This document shows positions 7,429-16,281 of a stretch of 26,307 nt of DNA, in pieces. The first letter of the stretch is position 1, and every line of letters begins with the position of its first letter. The stretch comes from SZUA-448 sp964602475. GTDB taxonomy: Bacteria; Bacillota; Clostridia; Lachnospirales; Lachnospiraceae. Below the pieces are notes generated by a model. The model had not been told where the DNA came from. It did not search any database and was given only the letters and a program-made list of their open reading frames with translations. The DNA is taken from contig CAZRRN010000036.1 of NCBI GenBank assembly GCA_964602475.1, positions 1 to 26,307 of the forward strand. Reading direction: 5' to 3'. Both the position numbers and the translations under genes were made by a program.

Positions 7429-8694
7429 CGCAGAGGATTCGGGCTGTCCGGCTGCCTGTGATTCTGTCTGCTGTTCGGGTGCTGCAACCGATGCGTGCTG
7501 TGATTCTGCCTGCTGTTCCGATGCTGCAACCGATGCGTGCTGTGATTCTGCCTGCTGTTCGGGTGCTTTCGGTTCTGCAACCGCACTTTCTGCCGGCGAT
7601 ATTTTCATCTGCTCGATAGCTTCTCCGATCGTCTGTGCACTTCCGGAGTCCATCAAAGCTACCAGATTACCGATTGTTGTAACATTCAATTTGTCTTTTC
7701 CAAGATAAGGCTCGTATTTTTTAACAATCAGAAGCCCGAGTTCCTTTGAACGGGTTTCTGCTGCTTTTTGGTCTTCCGTTGCCGTAATTTTATAATTCTT
7801 CAGTTCTTCAAGTTCCGCACGGTTTTTTTCCCTGATATCTTCGGTCAGAACCGGCTTCACAGTCTTTTCAAAATCTTTCAGGGCAGATTTTTTGGATTCC
7901 AACAGTTCCGACATTTCGCCGGACAGTCCCTGCATCTCTTCGTCATATTCGTTCAGCTCATAAGCGGATTCATCACGGTCATGACGAATTTTACGCCGCA
8001 AATAAGCAATACTTCGCCGATTTGCACGGATATCAGCACGAAGCTGGCGAACCTCCTGATAGGTCGATCGATGTTTCTCTTTTGTAAAATGGTTGATTAG
8101 CAGGTACAATCCGACAAAAACGACGGCACATACGAAATACACCAGAATAAATCCCGGATATCCCTTCCATGCTTCCGGAAGTGCGAAGAAAAACAATCCG
8201 CACGGAACCGCAACAAGAGAAATCAAAACTGCTATAATCAAAATCACATAATCAGTAAAGCATTTGGGATAAAACAGGGCAAAGTACAGCTTCGTATTAA
8301 AGGCTTTAGATACTCCATCCCTTTTAAATACAGTTCGTGTCTCTAGATGAAGCTCACGATCCTTCTCACGAAGCTCCTCCGTCTCCACGTCGATTCTCTT
8401 GGCAACCTTCTCGCTCTTTGTCTTTCCTTTTTCTGCCTTCACACGTTTGGAACGACCTTTGAGTGCCGACAGCTCCTTATCAAAGGAAGCTTCAATCTCA
8501 TCCGTGCGTTTTTTCAGCGTTGCAGTAATTTCATCGGTTATTGCTTTTTCCTTTGCTTTGATTGCCTTCTCACTTTGGACAACCGCTGCGGAGGAATTCG
8601 CCGCTTTTGCCTTGACGTCATTTTGCTCCTCGAGATATCCAAGAAGTTCTCTACACTCGGCGAGTCCTGCTGCTAAAATGTTTTCTTCTGCCAT
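7345..8694 (-). CDS. Coiled-coil protein with two membrane helices, unknown function
   Basis: I do not recognise the family. The 449-residue protein has three parts. Residues 1-125 are a charged, Lys/Glu-rich helical region, probably coiled coil. Two membrane helices follow at about 148-170 and 180-205. A second charged helical region runs over 215-330 (VRQLRADIRANRRSIAYLRRK, then MSELLESKKSALKDFE). The C-terminus is low complexity with 14-residue repeats of EQQAESQHASVAA type. The membrane hairpin implies both coiled coils face the cytoplasm. Its last 28 codons are antisense to the end of yyaC. Leader element copy D ends 14 bases before the start; the best ribosome site is only a weak GGGG in that tail. 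Confidence 0.8.
   Translation of the reverse strand: MAEENILAAGLAECRELLGYLEEQNDVKAKAANSSAAVVQSEKAIKAKEKAITDEITATLKKRTDEIEASFDKELSALKGRSKRVKAEKGKTKSEKVAKRIDVETEELREKDRELHLETRTVFKRDGVSKAFNTKLYFALFYPKCFTDYVILIIAVLISLVAVPCGLFFFALPEAWKGYPGFILVYFVCAVVFVGLYLLINHFTKEKHRSTYQEVRQLRADIRANRRSIAYLRRKIRHDRDESAYELNEYDEEMQGLSGEMSELLESKKSALKDFEKTVKPVLTEDIREKNRAELEELKNYKITATEDQKAAETRSKELGLLIVKKYEPYLGKDKLNVTTIGNLVALMDSGSAQTIGEAIEQMKISPAESAVAEPKAPEQQAESQHASVAASEQQAESQHASVAAPEQQTESQAAGQPESSASVFAETVTDAGINPVGETHDDSETGCL
7435..7560 (-). repeat. Three 42-bp in-frame repeats at the coiled-coil protein C-terminus
   Basis: The units start on the minus strand at 7560, 7518 and 7476 and encode EQQAESQHASVAAS, EQQAESQHASVAAP and EQQTESQAAGQPES. 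The first two are almost identical in DNA. Copy number could differ between strains. Confidence 0.85.
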
Positions 8695-8699
8695 TTTTG

Positions 8700-8767
8700 C
8701 CCCATTTCTGCGCTGTACCTCATTTGTAAACTCCTGTGCTCTTTATGAAAACCGGCAGCGCACCGGT
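8700..8767 (-). repeat. Dispersed leader element, copy D (before the coiled-coil gene)
   Basis: On the minus strand TGCGCTG (8762-8756) pairs with CAGCGCA (8715-8709), a perfect 7-bp stem around a 40-nt loop, followed by the tail GAAATGGGG and then the gene start. The 5' arm also sits in the loop of a competing hairpin, ACCGG...CCGGT (8767-8751). A TATAAT lies upstream at 8805-8800 on the same strand but without a good -35. Confidence 0.6.
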
Positions 8768-8859
8768 ATCAACCGCTTTAACAGACCGATATTGTAAACA
8801 TTATAACTTCAAACATTGTATTTGTAGTCATATTTATTTAATCCATACAGCTTCGGTCA

Positions 8860-9456
8860 TTACAGTTCGACTCGTCCTTCCAGTGCCCGCAGCAGAGTGA
8901 CCTCATCAATACACTCTAAGTCTCCGCCAACCGGCACTCCGCTGGCAATCCGGGTAACCCGGATTCCGGAGGGTTTGATCAGTTTGCTGATATACATTGC
9001 TGTCGCTTCTCCCTCCAGACTGGAGTTTGTCGCTATAATCACTTCTTCCGCATCGCCCTGCAGCCGCTGCATCAGCTCCTTCAGTTTTATATCCCCCGGT
9101 CCGATTCCCAGCATGGGTGATATTGCTCCGTGAAGCACATGATAGACACCTTCGTACTTTCCTGTCTTCTCATAAGCAGCCAGATCACGTGTGGTCTCCA
9201 CTACCATAATCGTTTTTTTATCGCGCTTCAGGCTGGAGCAGATCGGACAAAGCTCCTTATCTGTCAGGGTAAAACATTCCTTACAGTATTTTACGTTTTT
9301 CCTTGCATCCATCAGCGAATTCGCCAGATGCTCCACTTGAGTTTCCGGCATATGAATAATATGAAATGCCAGTCGCTGCGCCGACTTTGTTCCGATACCA
9401 GGCAGCCTCGCAAGCTCATCAATCAGGGCACTGATTTTACTGCTGTAATAATCCAT
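8860..9456 (-). CDS. recR: Recombination mediator protein RecR
   Basis: A 198-residue cytoplasmic protein of the RecF pathway; RecR works with RecO and RecF to load RecA on gapped DNA. The sequence has the helix-hairpin-helix region (LARLPGIGTKSAQRLAFHII, 16-35), a four-cysteine zinc finger (CKECFTLTDKELCPIC, 58-73) and the Toprim domain (IMVVETTRDLAAYEKTG onward). Full length, with the usual C-terminal ALEGRVEL. It is the last gene of the dnaX-ybaB-recR operon, 42 bases after ybaB. The ribosome site GAAGAA upstream is modest. Confidence 0.97.
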   Translation of the reverse strand: MDYYSSKISALIDELARLPGIGTKSAQRLAFHIIHMPETQVEHLANSLMDARKNVKYCKECFTLTDKELCPICSSLKRDKKTIMVVETTRDLAAYEKTGKYEGVYHVLHGAISPMLGIGPGDIKLKELMQRLQGDAEEVIIATNSSLEGEATAMYISKLIKPSGIRVTRIASGVPVGGDLECIDEVTLLRALEGRVEL

Positions 9457-9498
9457 CGGTATTCTTCTTTCAGATTTTTATACTACCGGACTTCTGTA

Positions 9499-9855
9499 TC
9501 AGAACGGTAATCCGCCGCCAAGACCACCAAGACCTCCGGTCAGAGAATTCATCATTTCTGTATTTTCTTCTTCCATCTTCCGAAGCGCTTCGTTCGTTGC
9601 TGCAACAATCAAATCTTCCAGCATTTCAACATCCTCCGGATCAACTACTTCGGGACTCAGCTTCACAGAAACAATTTCTTTCTTGCCGGAAACACGAACC
9701 GTGACCGCTCCGCCTCCTGCAGTCGCTTCCCATTCCTTCGTCTCCATTTCTTTCTGTTTCTCTTCCATCTGCTTCTGCATTCTCTGCGCCTGTTTCATCA
9801 GGTTACTCATATTACCGGGCATTGCTCCCCCCGGAAATCCTCCATGCTTTGCCAT
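9499..9855 (-). CDS. YbaB/EbfC family nucleoid-associated protein
   Basis: A 118-residue protein of the YbaB/EbfC DNA-binding family, which forms dimers that coat DNA. Seen: a Gly/Met-rich N-terminus, an amphipathic helix (NLMKQAQRMQKQMEEKQKEME), the core strand AGGGAVTVRVSGKKEIVSVKLSPEVV, and a Gly-rich tail. Start supported by GGAGG 9 bases upstream. It lies 15 bases after dnaX, the standard position between dnaX and recR. Confidence 0.96.
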   Translation of the reverse strand: MAKHGGFPGGAMPGNMSNLMKQAQRMQKQMEEKQKEMETKEWEATAGGGAVTVRVSGKKEIVSVKLSPEVVDPEDVEMLEDLIVAATNEALRKMEEENTEMMNSLTGGLGGLGGGLPF

Positions 9856-9870
9856 TTTACAAGTCCTCCG

Positions 9871-11457
9871 TCAATCTAAAAATTTTATATTATCCATACC
9901 CTGGAATAATTTCGTAATATCAATTACATCCTTTTTCTTCGTACGATCCGCAGGAAGATCACCTGTCCGTACCGTAACCAGCTTTCCGATGCTTTTTTCA
10001 ATTGCTCCGGTCAGAGCCTGCATATGCTGTTCACTATCCACAAGCTTTCGATCCAACGGATGTGCAATCAGAATTAAAAGACTGTTATCCGGTCCGACAG
10101 TCGGACTTGCCCCGTACAGTACGGTACGCAGTACCTGCGGCAGCTCCTGCAGAATTTTCTTCCAGTTCGCTGCAACAAGTCTCAGATCCTCTGTTAGCGC
10201 AGTCTCTGTAATGACCGGAAGATCAGCTTCCTCCGATCCTGTTTCTGTAATCTTTTCTCCGGATCCCGAATCGTTGCGCCCTATCCCGGCACGAATCGTT
10301 GCTCCATTTTCCACCAGCTCTTCCAGCCGGCGAATTCGATCAAGCAGGGTATCGTCCCTTGTCTCTGTTTCCGGACAACATAACCGGATGAATGCCAATT
10401 CGGTTTGAATACGCTTTTGCGTTGCATACCGAATTTGATTCGAAAGCTCCGAAAATATACGGATATACCGCATAAGCACCTCGGTCTCGCAGATCTCTGC
10501 TTCATGGTATAGCAACTCGCTCTGTTCCGAAGAAATCTCAAGTATCTCGATTATACCATCTGCTGTCTTGACTAGCAACAAATTCCGTAAATACCAGGTG
10601 AAATCCGTGATAAACTGAGTCAGATCACGTCCGGTCAGCACCACCTCGTCCAGCGTTGCGATGCATTCAACAACCGATCCTTTGTAAATGAATCGCAGAA
10701 GCTTTGCAAAGATCTCAATATCAACCGCACCAAGGACATCCAGTACACGGTCATAGGTAAGTGTCTGTCCAAAACAGAATGAGATACACTGGTCCAGCAA
10801 ACTGATGGCATCCCGAAGCGCTCCATCTGCCTTTCCTGCGATATATCGGAGTGCTTTTTCTTCCGTCTCCACATGTTCTGCCTGAGCCAGCATACGAATA
10901 TGCTCCGTAATCGTCTCAACTGAAATACGTTTAAAATCATATCGCTGGCAGCGGGACATAATCGTTACCGGGATTTTATGTGCTTCTGTGGTTGCCAGAA
11001 TAAAGACAACATAGGACGGTGGCTCCTCCAGTGTCTTTAACAAGGCATTAAAGGCCCCCGGAGAAAGCATATGAACCTCGTCGATGATATAAACCTTATA
11101 TCTCCCGTTTGTCGGAGAATAGCGTACTTCCTCCACAATTTTTCGTATGTTATCCACACCGTTGTTGGAGGCTGCGTCTATCTCAATCACATTCATTGAT
11201 GCCTGACTACGGATTTCCAGACAGCTTGTACACTCATTGCAGGGATTCCCATCCTTCGGATTGGCACAGTTGATTGCTTTCGCAAATACCTTTGCAACAG
11301 AAGTTTTTCCGGTTCCTCTGGTTCCACAGAAAAGATAGGCATGTCCCACCCGGTTCGAACAGATCTGATTTTTCAGAATTGTTACGATATGCTCCTGTCC
11401 CTTGACTTCATCAAAGTTATCGGGACGGAATTTCCGGTATAATGCAGTATAAGACAT
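9871..11457 (-). CDS. dnaX: DNA polymerase III subunit gamma/tau
   Basis: A 528-residue clamp-loader ATPase. Visible motifs: SYTALYRKFRPDNFDEV at the start, Walker A GTRGTGKTS (45-53), the four-cysteine zinc module CANPKDGNPCNECTSC, Walker B IIDEVHML, sensor region ILATTEAHKIP and the arginine-finger motif SRCQRYDFK. The C-terminal tau-like part is short, as usual in Firmicutes. Two adjacent ATGs exist; the second (11457) was chosen because the unusual all-G ribosome site GGGGGG lies only 2 bases before the first and 5 before the second. It follows the lipoprotein gene by 13 bases. The srp RNA often found beside dnaX in other Firmicutes was not seen here. Confidence 0.97.
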   Translation of the reverse strand: MSYTALYRKFRPDNFDEVKGQEHIVTILKNQICSNRVGHAYLFCGTRGTGKTSVAKVFAKAINCANPKDGNPCNECTSCLEIRSQASMNVIEIDAASNNGVDNIRKIVEEVRYSPTNGRYKVYIIDEVHMLSPGAFNALLKTLEEPPSYVVFILATTEAHKIPVTIMSRCQRYDFKRISVETITEHIRMLAQAEHVETEEKALRYIAGKADGALRDAISLLDQCISFCFGQTLTYDRVLDVLGAVDIEIFAKLLRFIYKGSVVECIATLDEVVLTGRDLTQFITDFTWYLRNLLLVKTADGIIEILEISSEQSELLYHEAEICETEVLMRYIRIFSELSNQIRYATQKRIQTELAFIRLCCPETETRDDTLLDRIRRLEELVENGATIRAGIGRNDSGSGEKITETGSEEADLPVITETALTEDLRLVAANWKKILQELPQVLRTVLYGASPTVGPDNSLLILIAHPLDRKLVDSEQHMQALTGAIEKSIGKLVTVRTGDLPADRTKKKDVIDITKLFQGMDNIKFLD

Positions 11458-11470
11458 CATTTCCCCCCTA

Positions 11471-12217
11471 TTAATTAATATACAGACACTGACTGCCTTC
11501 AACGATGAATGACGTTACTGTCAGTCCCGCTGCTTCCAGGTCGTCAATACTTAGTAGAACCTCACGATACTGGGTTCCCAGTGCAAACTGTTCGCGATAG
11601 GCTTTAAGAATCGCTCCTGCCGCACTTTTTGTTCCAAAAACTTCTCCGATGTATGCTTCTCCGTCTGTTCTGTAATATAGAATTCGGATCAGACTAATCT
11701 TATCAATATCCGGAAGGAATACCTGCGACTGCGCTTTCAATCCCAATTCCTTACTCTCAGTCAGCACTGCTGTATAAAAACACCACTCAAGCTCTTCTTC
11801 AGAAATGCCGGTTATATCAATCTTCGTACCTTCCGGCATTAGTCTGAGCAGCTCCATAAATTCCGGTTCTTCTCCGACCGGCTGCGTCGGTAATGGTGTC
11901 GCTGTCGGTACATTCGTTGCCGTCGGCACAGGCGTTACCGTTGGAGCTGCTGTTGCCATAGGCGTTGTCAGGTCTTCCTGTGTCTGTGCTCCCGTCGGTT
12001 CTGTCGTTATGCTTTTTGTCGGTGCATTTGAAACAACTGTCGTAATCGGAGTATCCGAAAGCGCAGCTGTAAGCTGTCCCTGTTCAGACATCGGATTATG
12101 CTCTGCTGCCGTCCCTGTCGGATCCGATTCATTTGAACCTGTTCTGCTGCACGCTGCTGTCATCACTGCCATCACCAGTATAACCAGATAAATACTTCGT
12201 CTTTTGTTATTTTTCAT
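11471..12217 (-). CDS. Lipoprotein with Thr/Pro-rich linker, unknown function
   Basis: A 248-residue predicted lipoprotein. Signal peptide: MKNNKRRSIYLVILVMAVMT, with a lipobox ending at Cys23 (TAAC). A Thr/Pro/Ala-rich linker (about 50-115, repeats such as PTVTPVPTATNVPTATPLPT) leads to a 130-residue C-terminal domain with mixed helix and strand that I do not recognise; it resembles DUF4358-type lipoproteins in length and in its pattern ILYYRTDGEAYIGEVFG...AILKAYREQ. Start set at 12217, where AAGGA precedes by 6 bases. It is the first gene of the dnaX operon, directly after a plausible promoter, which suggests co-transcription rather than shared function. Confidence 0.82.
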   Translation of the reverse strand: MKNNKRRSIYLVILVMAVMTAACSRTGSNESDPTGTAAEHNPMSEQGQLTAALSDTPITTVVSNAPTKSITTEPTGAQTQEDLTTPMATAAPTVTPVPTATNVPTATPLPTQPVGEEPEFMELLRLMPEGTKIDITGISEEELEWCFYTAVLTESKELGLKAQSQVFLPDIDKISLIRILYYRTDGEAYIGEVFGTKSAAGAILKAYREQFALGTQYREVLLSIDDLEAAGLTVTSFIVEGSQCLYIN

Positions 12218-12318
12218 TTCCATTCCTTTTCCTGTTTGCTCCGGTTTCTTCTCGCGTTCCTTAATTCCGGTTGTATTCTGCAACCACAGAAATACTTCCA
12301 TCGGGTGTACCCGGATAA

Positions 12319-12348
12319 TTTATATCTATATAAAAGCTGTTTCTGCAA
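12319..12348 (-). promoter_or_regulatory. Candidate promoter of the lipoprotein-dnaX-ybaB-recR operon
   Basis: On the minus strand TTGCAG (12348-12343) and TATAAA (12324-12319) are 18 bp apart. The transcript would start around 12312, where a small CGGG/CCCG hairpin with a 4-nt loop sits, about 90 bases before the lipoprotein start. Confidence 0.45.
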
Positions 12349-12391
12349 CTTGATTTACGGAGTATAAACTGCTCCTTTTACCGGTATAAAG

Positions 12392-12658
12392 TCAATCTTC
12401 TTCAATAACCTGTATCTCGAGAAAATCAAAAGGAATCGTCTCAATAAAATTGTCCTGCCAAAAGCGCGCTTTATCATGTTTCTTAAACTCTGCTATTGTC
12501 GCTTCCAGCCAGATTGGCTTTGGCAAGTCAAACTCCCTACAGATTTCCTCAATTGCTGCAAATATTTTCTTTGTTCGCGTCTGATCTGACGCATTTTCCA
12601 CCACTACATCACGCAGTATGTGATTATCTTTAATGATCTTTGCCCATAAACGGAACAT
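12392..12658 (-). CDS. Small conserved-looking protein of unknown function
   Basis: An 88-residue soluble protein, MFRLWAKIIKDNHILRDVVV at its start, with a helical core (KIFAAIEEICREFDLPKPIWL) and a tryptophan/phenylalanine-rich end (FKKHDKARFWQDNFIETIPF). Composition and codon use look like a real gene, and a strong AGGAG lies 7 bases before the ATG at 12658. An ATG two codons earlier sits too close to that site. I cannot assign a family. It stands alone, 48 bases after the flavodoxin-SCP2 gene and 43 bases before the dnaX operon promoter. Confidence 0.75.
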   Translation of the reverse strand: MFRLWAKIIKDNHILRDVVVENASDQTRTKKIFAAIEEICREFDLPKPIWLEATIAEFKKHDKARFWQDNFIETIPFDFLEIQVIEED

Positions 12659-12706
12659 TTTCATACTCCTGTCAATCTTACTTTACTCGCTACTATAATA
12701 ATGCAT

Positions 12707-13708
12707 TTATAATACATTGAATTGAAATACTTGATCAAACGTCCGTAACATTTTAAAATTACCTTTTGCAGTAATGGTTCCGGACATAAAGGAACCCTGA
12801 AACGTTGTGCGTCCATGCACAAGACGATCCATAACCTCTCTGGTTGTGGTTGCTGTTACATCCGCGTCTGTTTTCACTCCATAACTGCATTTCATATTGT
12901 TGTTGGCTACTTCAATAACAAGTGTTTTGTCCAGATCAGAAATGTAAATCGCGTAAGACGCCGTAAAATCATGACCTTGCGTTATATAATTCTCTCTCAG
13001 CCGTTTCAGATATTCAAACCGGTCTCCGTCATCACCTCCGGATAGCTTTTCCTGAAACAGATTCGTCAGCTCTTCTATATCCTCTTTTTGTTTTTTTACA
13101 TAGTTATCGTCAGACACATATTCTGAAAGCTGTTCACTCTCCTGCGGAGACAGTGACAGAGTGTTGCTGTGCATAATATTCTGTTTGACTGCATTGGTGC
13201 TGCTGGGCAGCATCTGCGTCTTCTGGTTAATCATGCGGTAAAGCATCTCGGCTTTTTTCTCAATATAAGATATATAATCCTGATTTGATTCCAGCTCGGA
13301 CAAATTCTCAATATAAGCCGAGAGTCCGTCACAAGGTATTCCCCCAAGAAGTTCCCATGCATGAATCAGCTCCTGTTCCGCTTCCCGTTCCCCATAAGTT
13401 CCGGCAATTGCAACCGGAAGCATATAAATATGCGGAAGACGTTCCTTATCAGCATAAAGCCAGCATGCGTCCAAAAACTGGTGTAAATATCCGCCGATTC
13501 CCATCCATTCAACACTTGCTGCCAGAATAACTCCATCCGCATCCTTCAGTGTATTCGGAAGCATGGATAAACCGTTTTTCTGCTCATAAAGATTATAGCG
13601 AACCACGTTGACTCTGATTTCCTCCAGAACCTCCGTGATTTTACCCATCACATAAATTGTCGGATCATCGATCAGTCCGCGTCCGCCATAGTAAATGTTA
13701 ATTTTCAC
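12707..13708 (-). CDS. Flavodoxin/NADPH-FMN-reductase-like protein fused to an SCP2 domain
   Basis: A 333-residue fusion. Residues 1-155 resemble a flavodoxin-like FMN-binding fold (MKINIYYGGRG; DADGVILAASVEWMGIGGYLHQFLDAC; LPVAIAGTYGEREAEQELI). A linker of about 70 charged residues follows. Residues 235-333 match the SCP2 sterol-carrier fold (YAIYISDLDKTLVIEVANNN, then DADVTATTTREVMDRLVHGR, FMSGTITAKGNFKMLRTF), which binds hydrophobic ligands. A redox protein acting on a lipophilic substrate is a reasonable inference; the substrate is unknown. The start is a GTG with GGAGG 7 bases upstream. It overlaps the end of the rhomboid gene by 11 bases, so the two are probably translationally coupled. 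Confidence 0.85.
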   Translation of the reverse strand: MKINIYYGGRGLIDDPTIYVMGKITEVLEEIRVNVVRYNLYEQKNGLSMLPNTLKDADGVILAASVEWMGIGGYLHQFLDACWLYADKERLPHIYMLPVAIAGTYGEREAEQELIHAWELLGGIPCDGLSAYIENLSELESNQDYISYIEKKAEMLYRMINQKTQMLPSSTNAVKQNIMHSNTLSLSPQESEQLSEYVSDDNYVKKQKEDIEELTNLFQEKLSGGDDGDRFEYLKRLRENYITQGHDFTASYAIYISDLDKTLVIEVANNNMKCSYGVKTDADVTATTTREVMDRLVHGRTTFQGSFMSGTITAKGNFKMLRTFDQVFQFNVL

Positions 13709-14756
13709 GTTTCCGCCTCCTTAGTACCCAAAGTAGCGCTGTTACAAGTATCCCTGCAGCCAGTCCTCCGACATGTGCAGCATTGTCGATTCCCTGTGAG
13801 GTAAATCCGCCATACAGACTTAAAAAAATAAAGAAAATAATCCGTGGAAGTGTTATATTTTCAAGTCGCCCCCGGTTCAAAAGCAACAGACAGGCCATCG
13901 CCCCGATGATACCGAATACAGCACCGGATGCTCCGATACTGAAAGTGTAATTTCCATTGCTCATATTATATACGATTGAAACAATCCCTGCAATCACTCC
14001 GGAAGAAAAATAAATTACAAGATATCTCCATTTTCCGAAAGCACGTTCAACATTGTCTCCGATAAACAGCAGTACCAGCATGTTATTTGCCAGATGTTCA
14101 AACCCGGAATGAAGGAACATATACGTAAGCAGGCGGTAATATTCATGTCCTTGAAAAATTGCAGGCCAGTAAAGACTTCCATATTCAAATACCCGGCTGA
14201 TCTGTTCTGCCGAGCAGAATAAATCCATCACAAGAAAAACTGCTGCACAGAGAAGAATAAGAGCTGTATTGCAGGGACTGATATAGCGCTGTATTCCCTT
14301 TCCTAAGTTCTTAGGAGCATTGGTGCGAGAACACACTTCTTCCCGGTAATAATGTTCCGTCCCCCGTTCCAGAAGAAAATTCTCTATCAGTATTCTCGTT
14401 CCGGCAAATTCCGCCGGCTGATTCTCATAAATCAGCAGATGTTGTTCAGAAAGATCTGCAATCCAGCAGTTCTCCATCTGTTCCGAAAAACTCCGTACCG
14501 CCAGCGGACTGTTTGTATACAGCACGAATAATATTATCGCCCGTTTGTCCTGCTGTCCAAAATACGCCTTCACCTGCAGCTTTATATTGTCCAGCTGATC
14601 CATGCTGAATTCCGTACCTTCATACGAAAGAACATGAATCACTACACGGACGCCGCCGTTATCCTCAACATAGTTCATCGAAATCCCGGTAACGTTTCCC
14701 TGAATTCTGCGAAAACCGTTCTCACATAATATTGTTGTAATCTGATCAGTCAGCAT
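13698..14756 (-). CDS. Rhomboid family intramembrane serine protease
   Basis: A 352-residue membrane protease. Residues 1-150 are a cytoplasmic domain with strand/helix pattern; membrane helices run from about 163 to 345. The catalytic pair is clear: Ser278 in GASGAVFG and His328 in AAHVGGLAAG, plus the HxxxN support motif (H221-L-A-N-N225). Rhomboids cleave membrane-spanning substrates within the lipid bilayer. The start was taken at 14756 (MLTDQITTILCENGF), with GGGAG 11 bases upstream; ATG 14783, 4 bases after the glpK stop, is an alternative. It is sandwiched between glpK and the flavodoxin-SCP2 gene in one direction, with overlap at its 3' end. Confidence 0.92.
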   Translation of the reverse strand: MLTDQITTILCENGFRRIQGNVTGISMNYVEDNGGVRVVIHVLSYEGTEFSMDQLDNIKLQVKAYFGQQDKRAIILFVLYTNSPLAVRSFSEQMENCWIADLSEQHLLIYENQPAEFAGTRILIENFLLERGTEHYYREEVCSRTNAPKNLGKGIQRYISPCNTALILLCAAVFLVMDLFCSAEQISRVFEYGSLYWPAIFQGHEYYRLLTYMFLHSGFEHLANNMLVLLFIGDNVERAFGKWRYLVIYFSSGVIAGIVSIVYNMSNGNYTFSIGASGAVFGIIGAMACLLLLNRGRLENITLPRIIFFIFLSLYGGFTSQGIDNAAHVGGLAAGILVTALLWVLRRRKREN

Positions 14757-14787
14757 ACCGTTCCACTCTCCCGGTGTTCCCATGTCT

Positions 14788-16281
14788 CTACTCTTCACCA
14801 AGCATCCGCGCACAGCGTACAGCTCTATGCCATCCTTTCAGTAAGCCTTCTCTGGTTTCTTCCTGCATCTGCGAACGAAACGAAGCACCGAGAATCCAAT
14901 TGTCCCGAATCTCGTCCTTGTCTTTCCAGTATCCGGTCGCCAGACCGGCAAGATATGCCGCGCCAAGCGCCGTTGTCTCAATACAGCGCGGACGTTCAAC
15001 TGTCGTGTTCATGATATCTGCCTGAAACTGCAGAAGAAAATTATTTGCACTTGCGCCGCCATCCACTTTCAGACTGGTCAGATCCGTGGAAGCGTCCTGC
15101 TCCATTGCCCGAAGAACATCTGCTGTCTGATAAGCAATAGATTCCAGGGTTGCCCGAATCACATGCTCCTTTTTTGCTCCACGCGTCAGACCGACGATTG
15201 TACCTCTCGCATAGGAGTCCCAGTAAGGAGCGCCCAGTCCGGTAAATGCGGGTACCAAATAAACCCCGTTTGTATCCTCCACCGCCGTCGCGTATTCCTC
15301 CGACTGCGCTGCTGTTTTTATCATTCTCATCTCATCTCTAAGCCACTGAATTGCTGCTCCGGCAATAAACACACTTCCTTCCAGTGCGTACTCCACCCGG
15401 TCGGAATCGCCGGCTGCAATGGTTGTAAGCAGACCATGTTTTGACTGCATCGCCATCGAACCTGTATGCATAAGAAGAAAACATCCTGTGCCGTAAGTAT
15501 TTTTTACTTCACCGGGTGTAAAACAACACTGCCCAAATAACGCTGCCTGTTGATCTCCCGCTGCACCAGCAAGCGGAATGCTTTCTCCAAGCAGACCCTC
15601 TGCCGTCTGTCCATAAATACAGCTCGAGGGCTTCACCTCCGGCAGCATGGACCCAGGTATATGAAAATAGGACAGCAATTCCTCGTCCCAGCAAAGCCGG
15701 TGAATATCAAAGAGCATTGTTCGTGACGCATTGGTATAGTCGGTAATATGAAGCTTTCCACCCGTCAGCTGCCAGAGCAGCCAGGTATCTACGGTTCCGA
15801 AGATAAGCTCTCCGTTCTCTGCCTTTTCCCTCGCTCCAGGAACATGATCCAGAATCCACTCAATCTTCGTTGCTGAAAAATATGCATCCGGAATCAATCC
15901 TGTTTTTTGTTGAATAATTTTATCAAATCCAGATTTTTTCAGTTCCTCCACCCTGTCCGCTGTTCGTCGGCATTGCCAGACAATCGCATTATAAACGGGT
16001 TCACCGGTTTTTCGGTTCCAGACAATCGTGGTCTCTCTTTGATTCGTTATTCCAATGGCACAAATATCCTCTGCTGCGGCACCAATCTGTGCCATTGCTT
16101 CCGTTGCAACACTGATCTGAGAGGACCAGATTTCCCTCGGATTGTGCTCCACCCAGCCGGGCTGCGGGTAAATCTGGGTAAATTCTTTCTGAGCCACACT
16201 GCAAATCTCTCCCTGTTTATTAAAGAGAACACAGCGGGAGCTTGTTGTTCCCTGATCAAGTGACATGACGAATTTTTTCAT
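14788..16281 (-). CDS. glpK: Glycerol kinase
   Basis: A 497-residue FGGY-family kinase that phosphorylates glycerol to glycerol 3-phosphate with ATP. Seen: SLDQGTTSSR at 7-16 (phosphate-binding loop), GWVEHNPREIW, the substrate region GITNQRETTIVWNR, WLLWQLTGG, GAAGDQQAALFGQ, and KVDGGASANNFLLQFQADI near the C-terminus. Length equals the family norm. The start at 16281 has GAGG 5 bases upstream. No glpF or glpD is adjacent. Upstream is a good promoter (16467-16495) followed by a leader of about 180 bases carrying element copy B, so regulation through the leader is plausible. It could be co-transcribed with the rhomboid gene. Confidence 0.97.
   Translation of the reverse strand: MKKFVMSLDQGTTSSRCVLFNKQGEICSVAQKEFTQIYPQPGWVEHNPREIWSSQISVATEAMAQIGAAAEDICAIGITNQRETTIVWNRKTGEPVYNAIVWQCRRTADRVEELKKSGFDKIIQQKTGLIPDAYFSATKIEWILDHVPGAREKAENGELIFGTVDTWLLWQLTGGKLHITDYTNASRTMLFDIHRLCWDEELLSYFHIPGSMLPEVKPSSCIYGQTAEGLLGESIPLAGAAGDQQAALFGQCCFTPGEVKNTYGTGCFLLMHTGSMAMQSKHGLLTTIAAGDSDRVEYALEGSVFIAGAAIQWLRDEMRMIKTAAQSEEYATAVEDTNGVYLVPAFTGLGAPYWDSYARGTIVGLTRGAKKEHVIRATLESIAYQTADVLRAMEQDASTDLTSLKVDGGASANNFLLQFQADIMNTTVERPRCIETTALGAAYLAGLATGYWKDKDEIRDNWILGASFRSQMQEETREGLLKGWHRAVRCARMLGEE

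Noticed and set aside
9985..10000. Run of six A then G in dnaX (minus strand) as a programmed frameshift site making gamma.
   Set aside because: The run is in the wrong codon phase for -1 slippage and lies near the very end of the gene.
9871..12391. SRP RNA gene near dnaX, as in other Firmicutes.
   Set aside because: No conserved SRP Alu or GGAAGCAG-type loop sequences were seen and the lipoprotein gene occupies the space.
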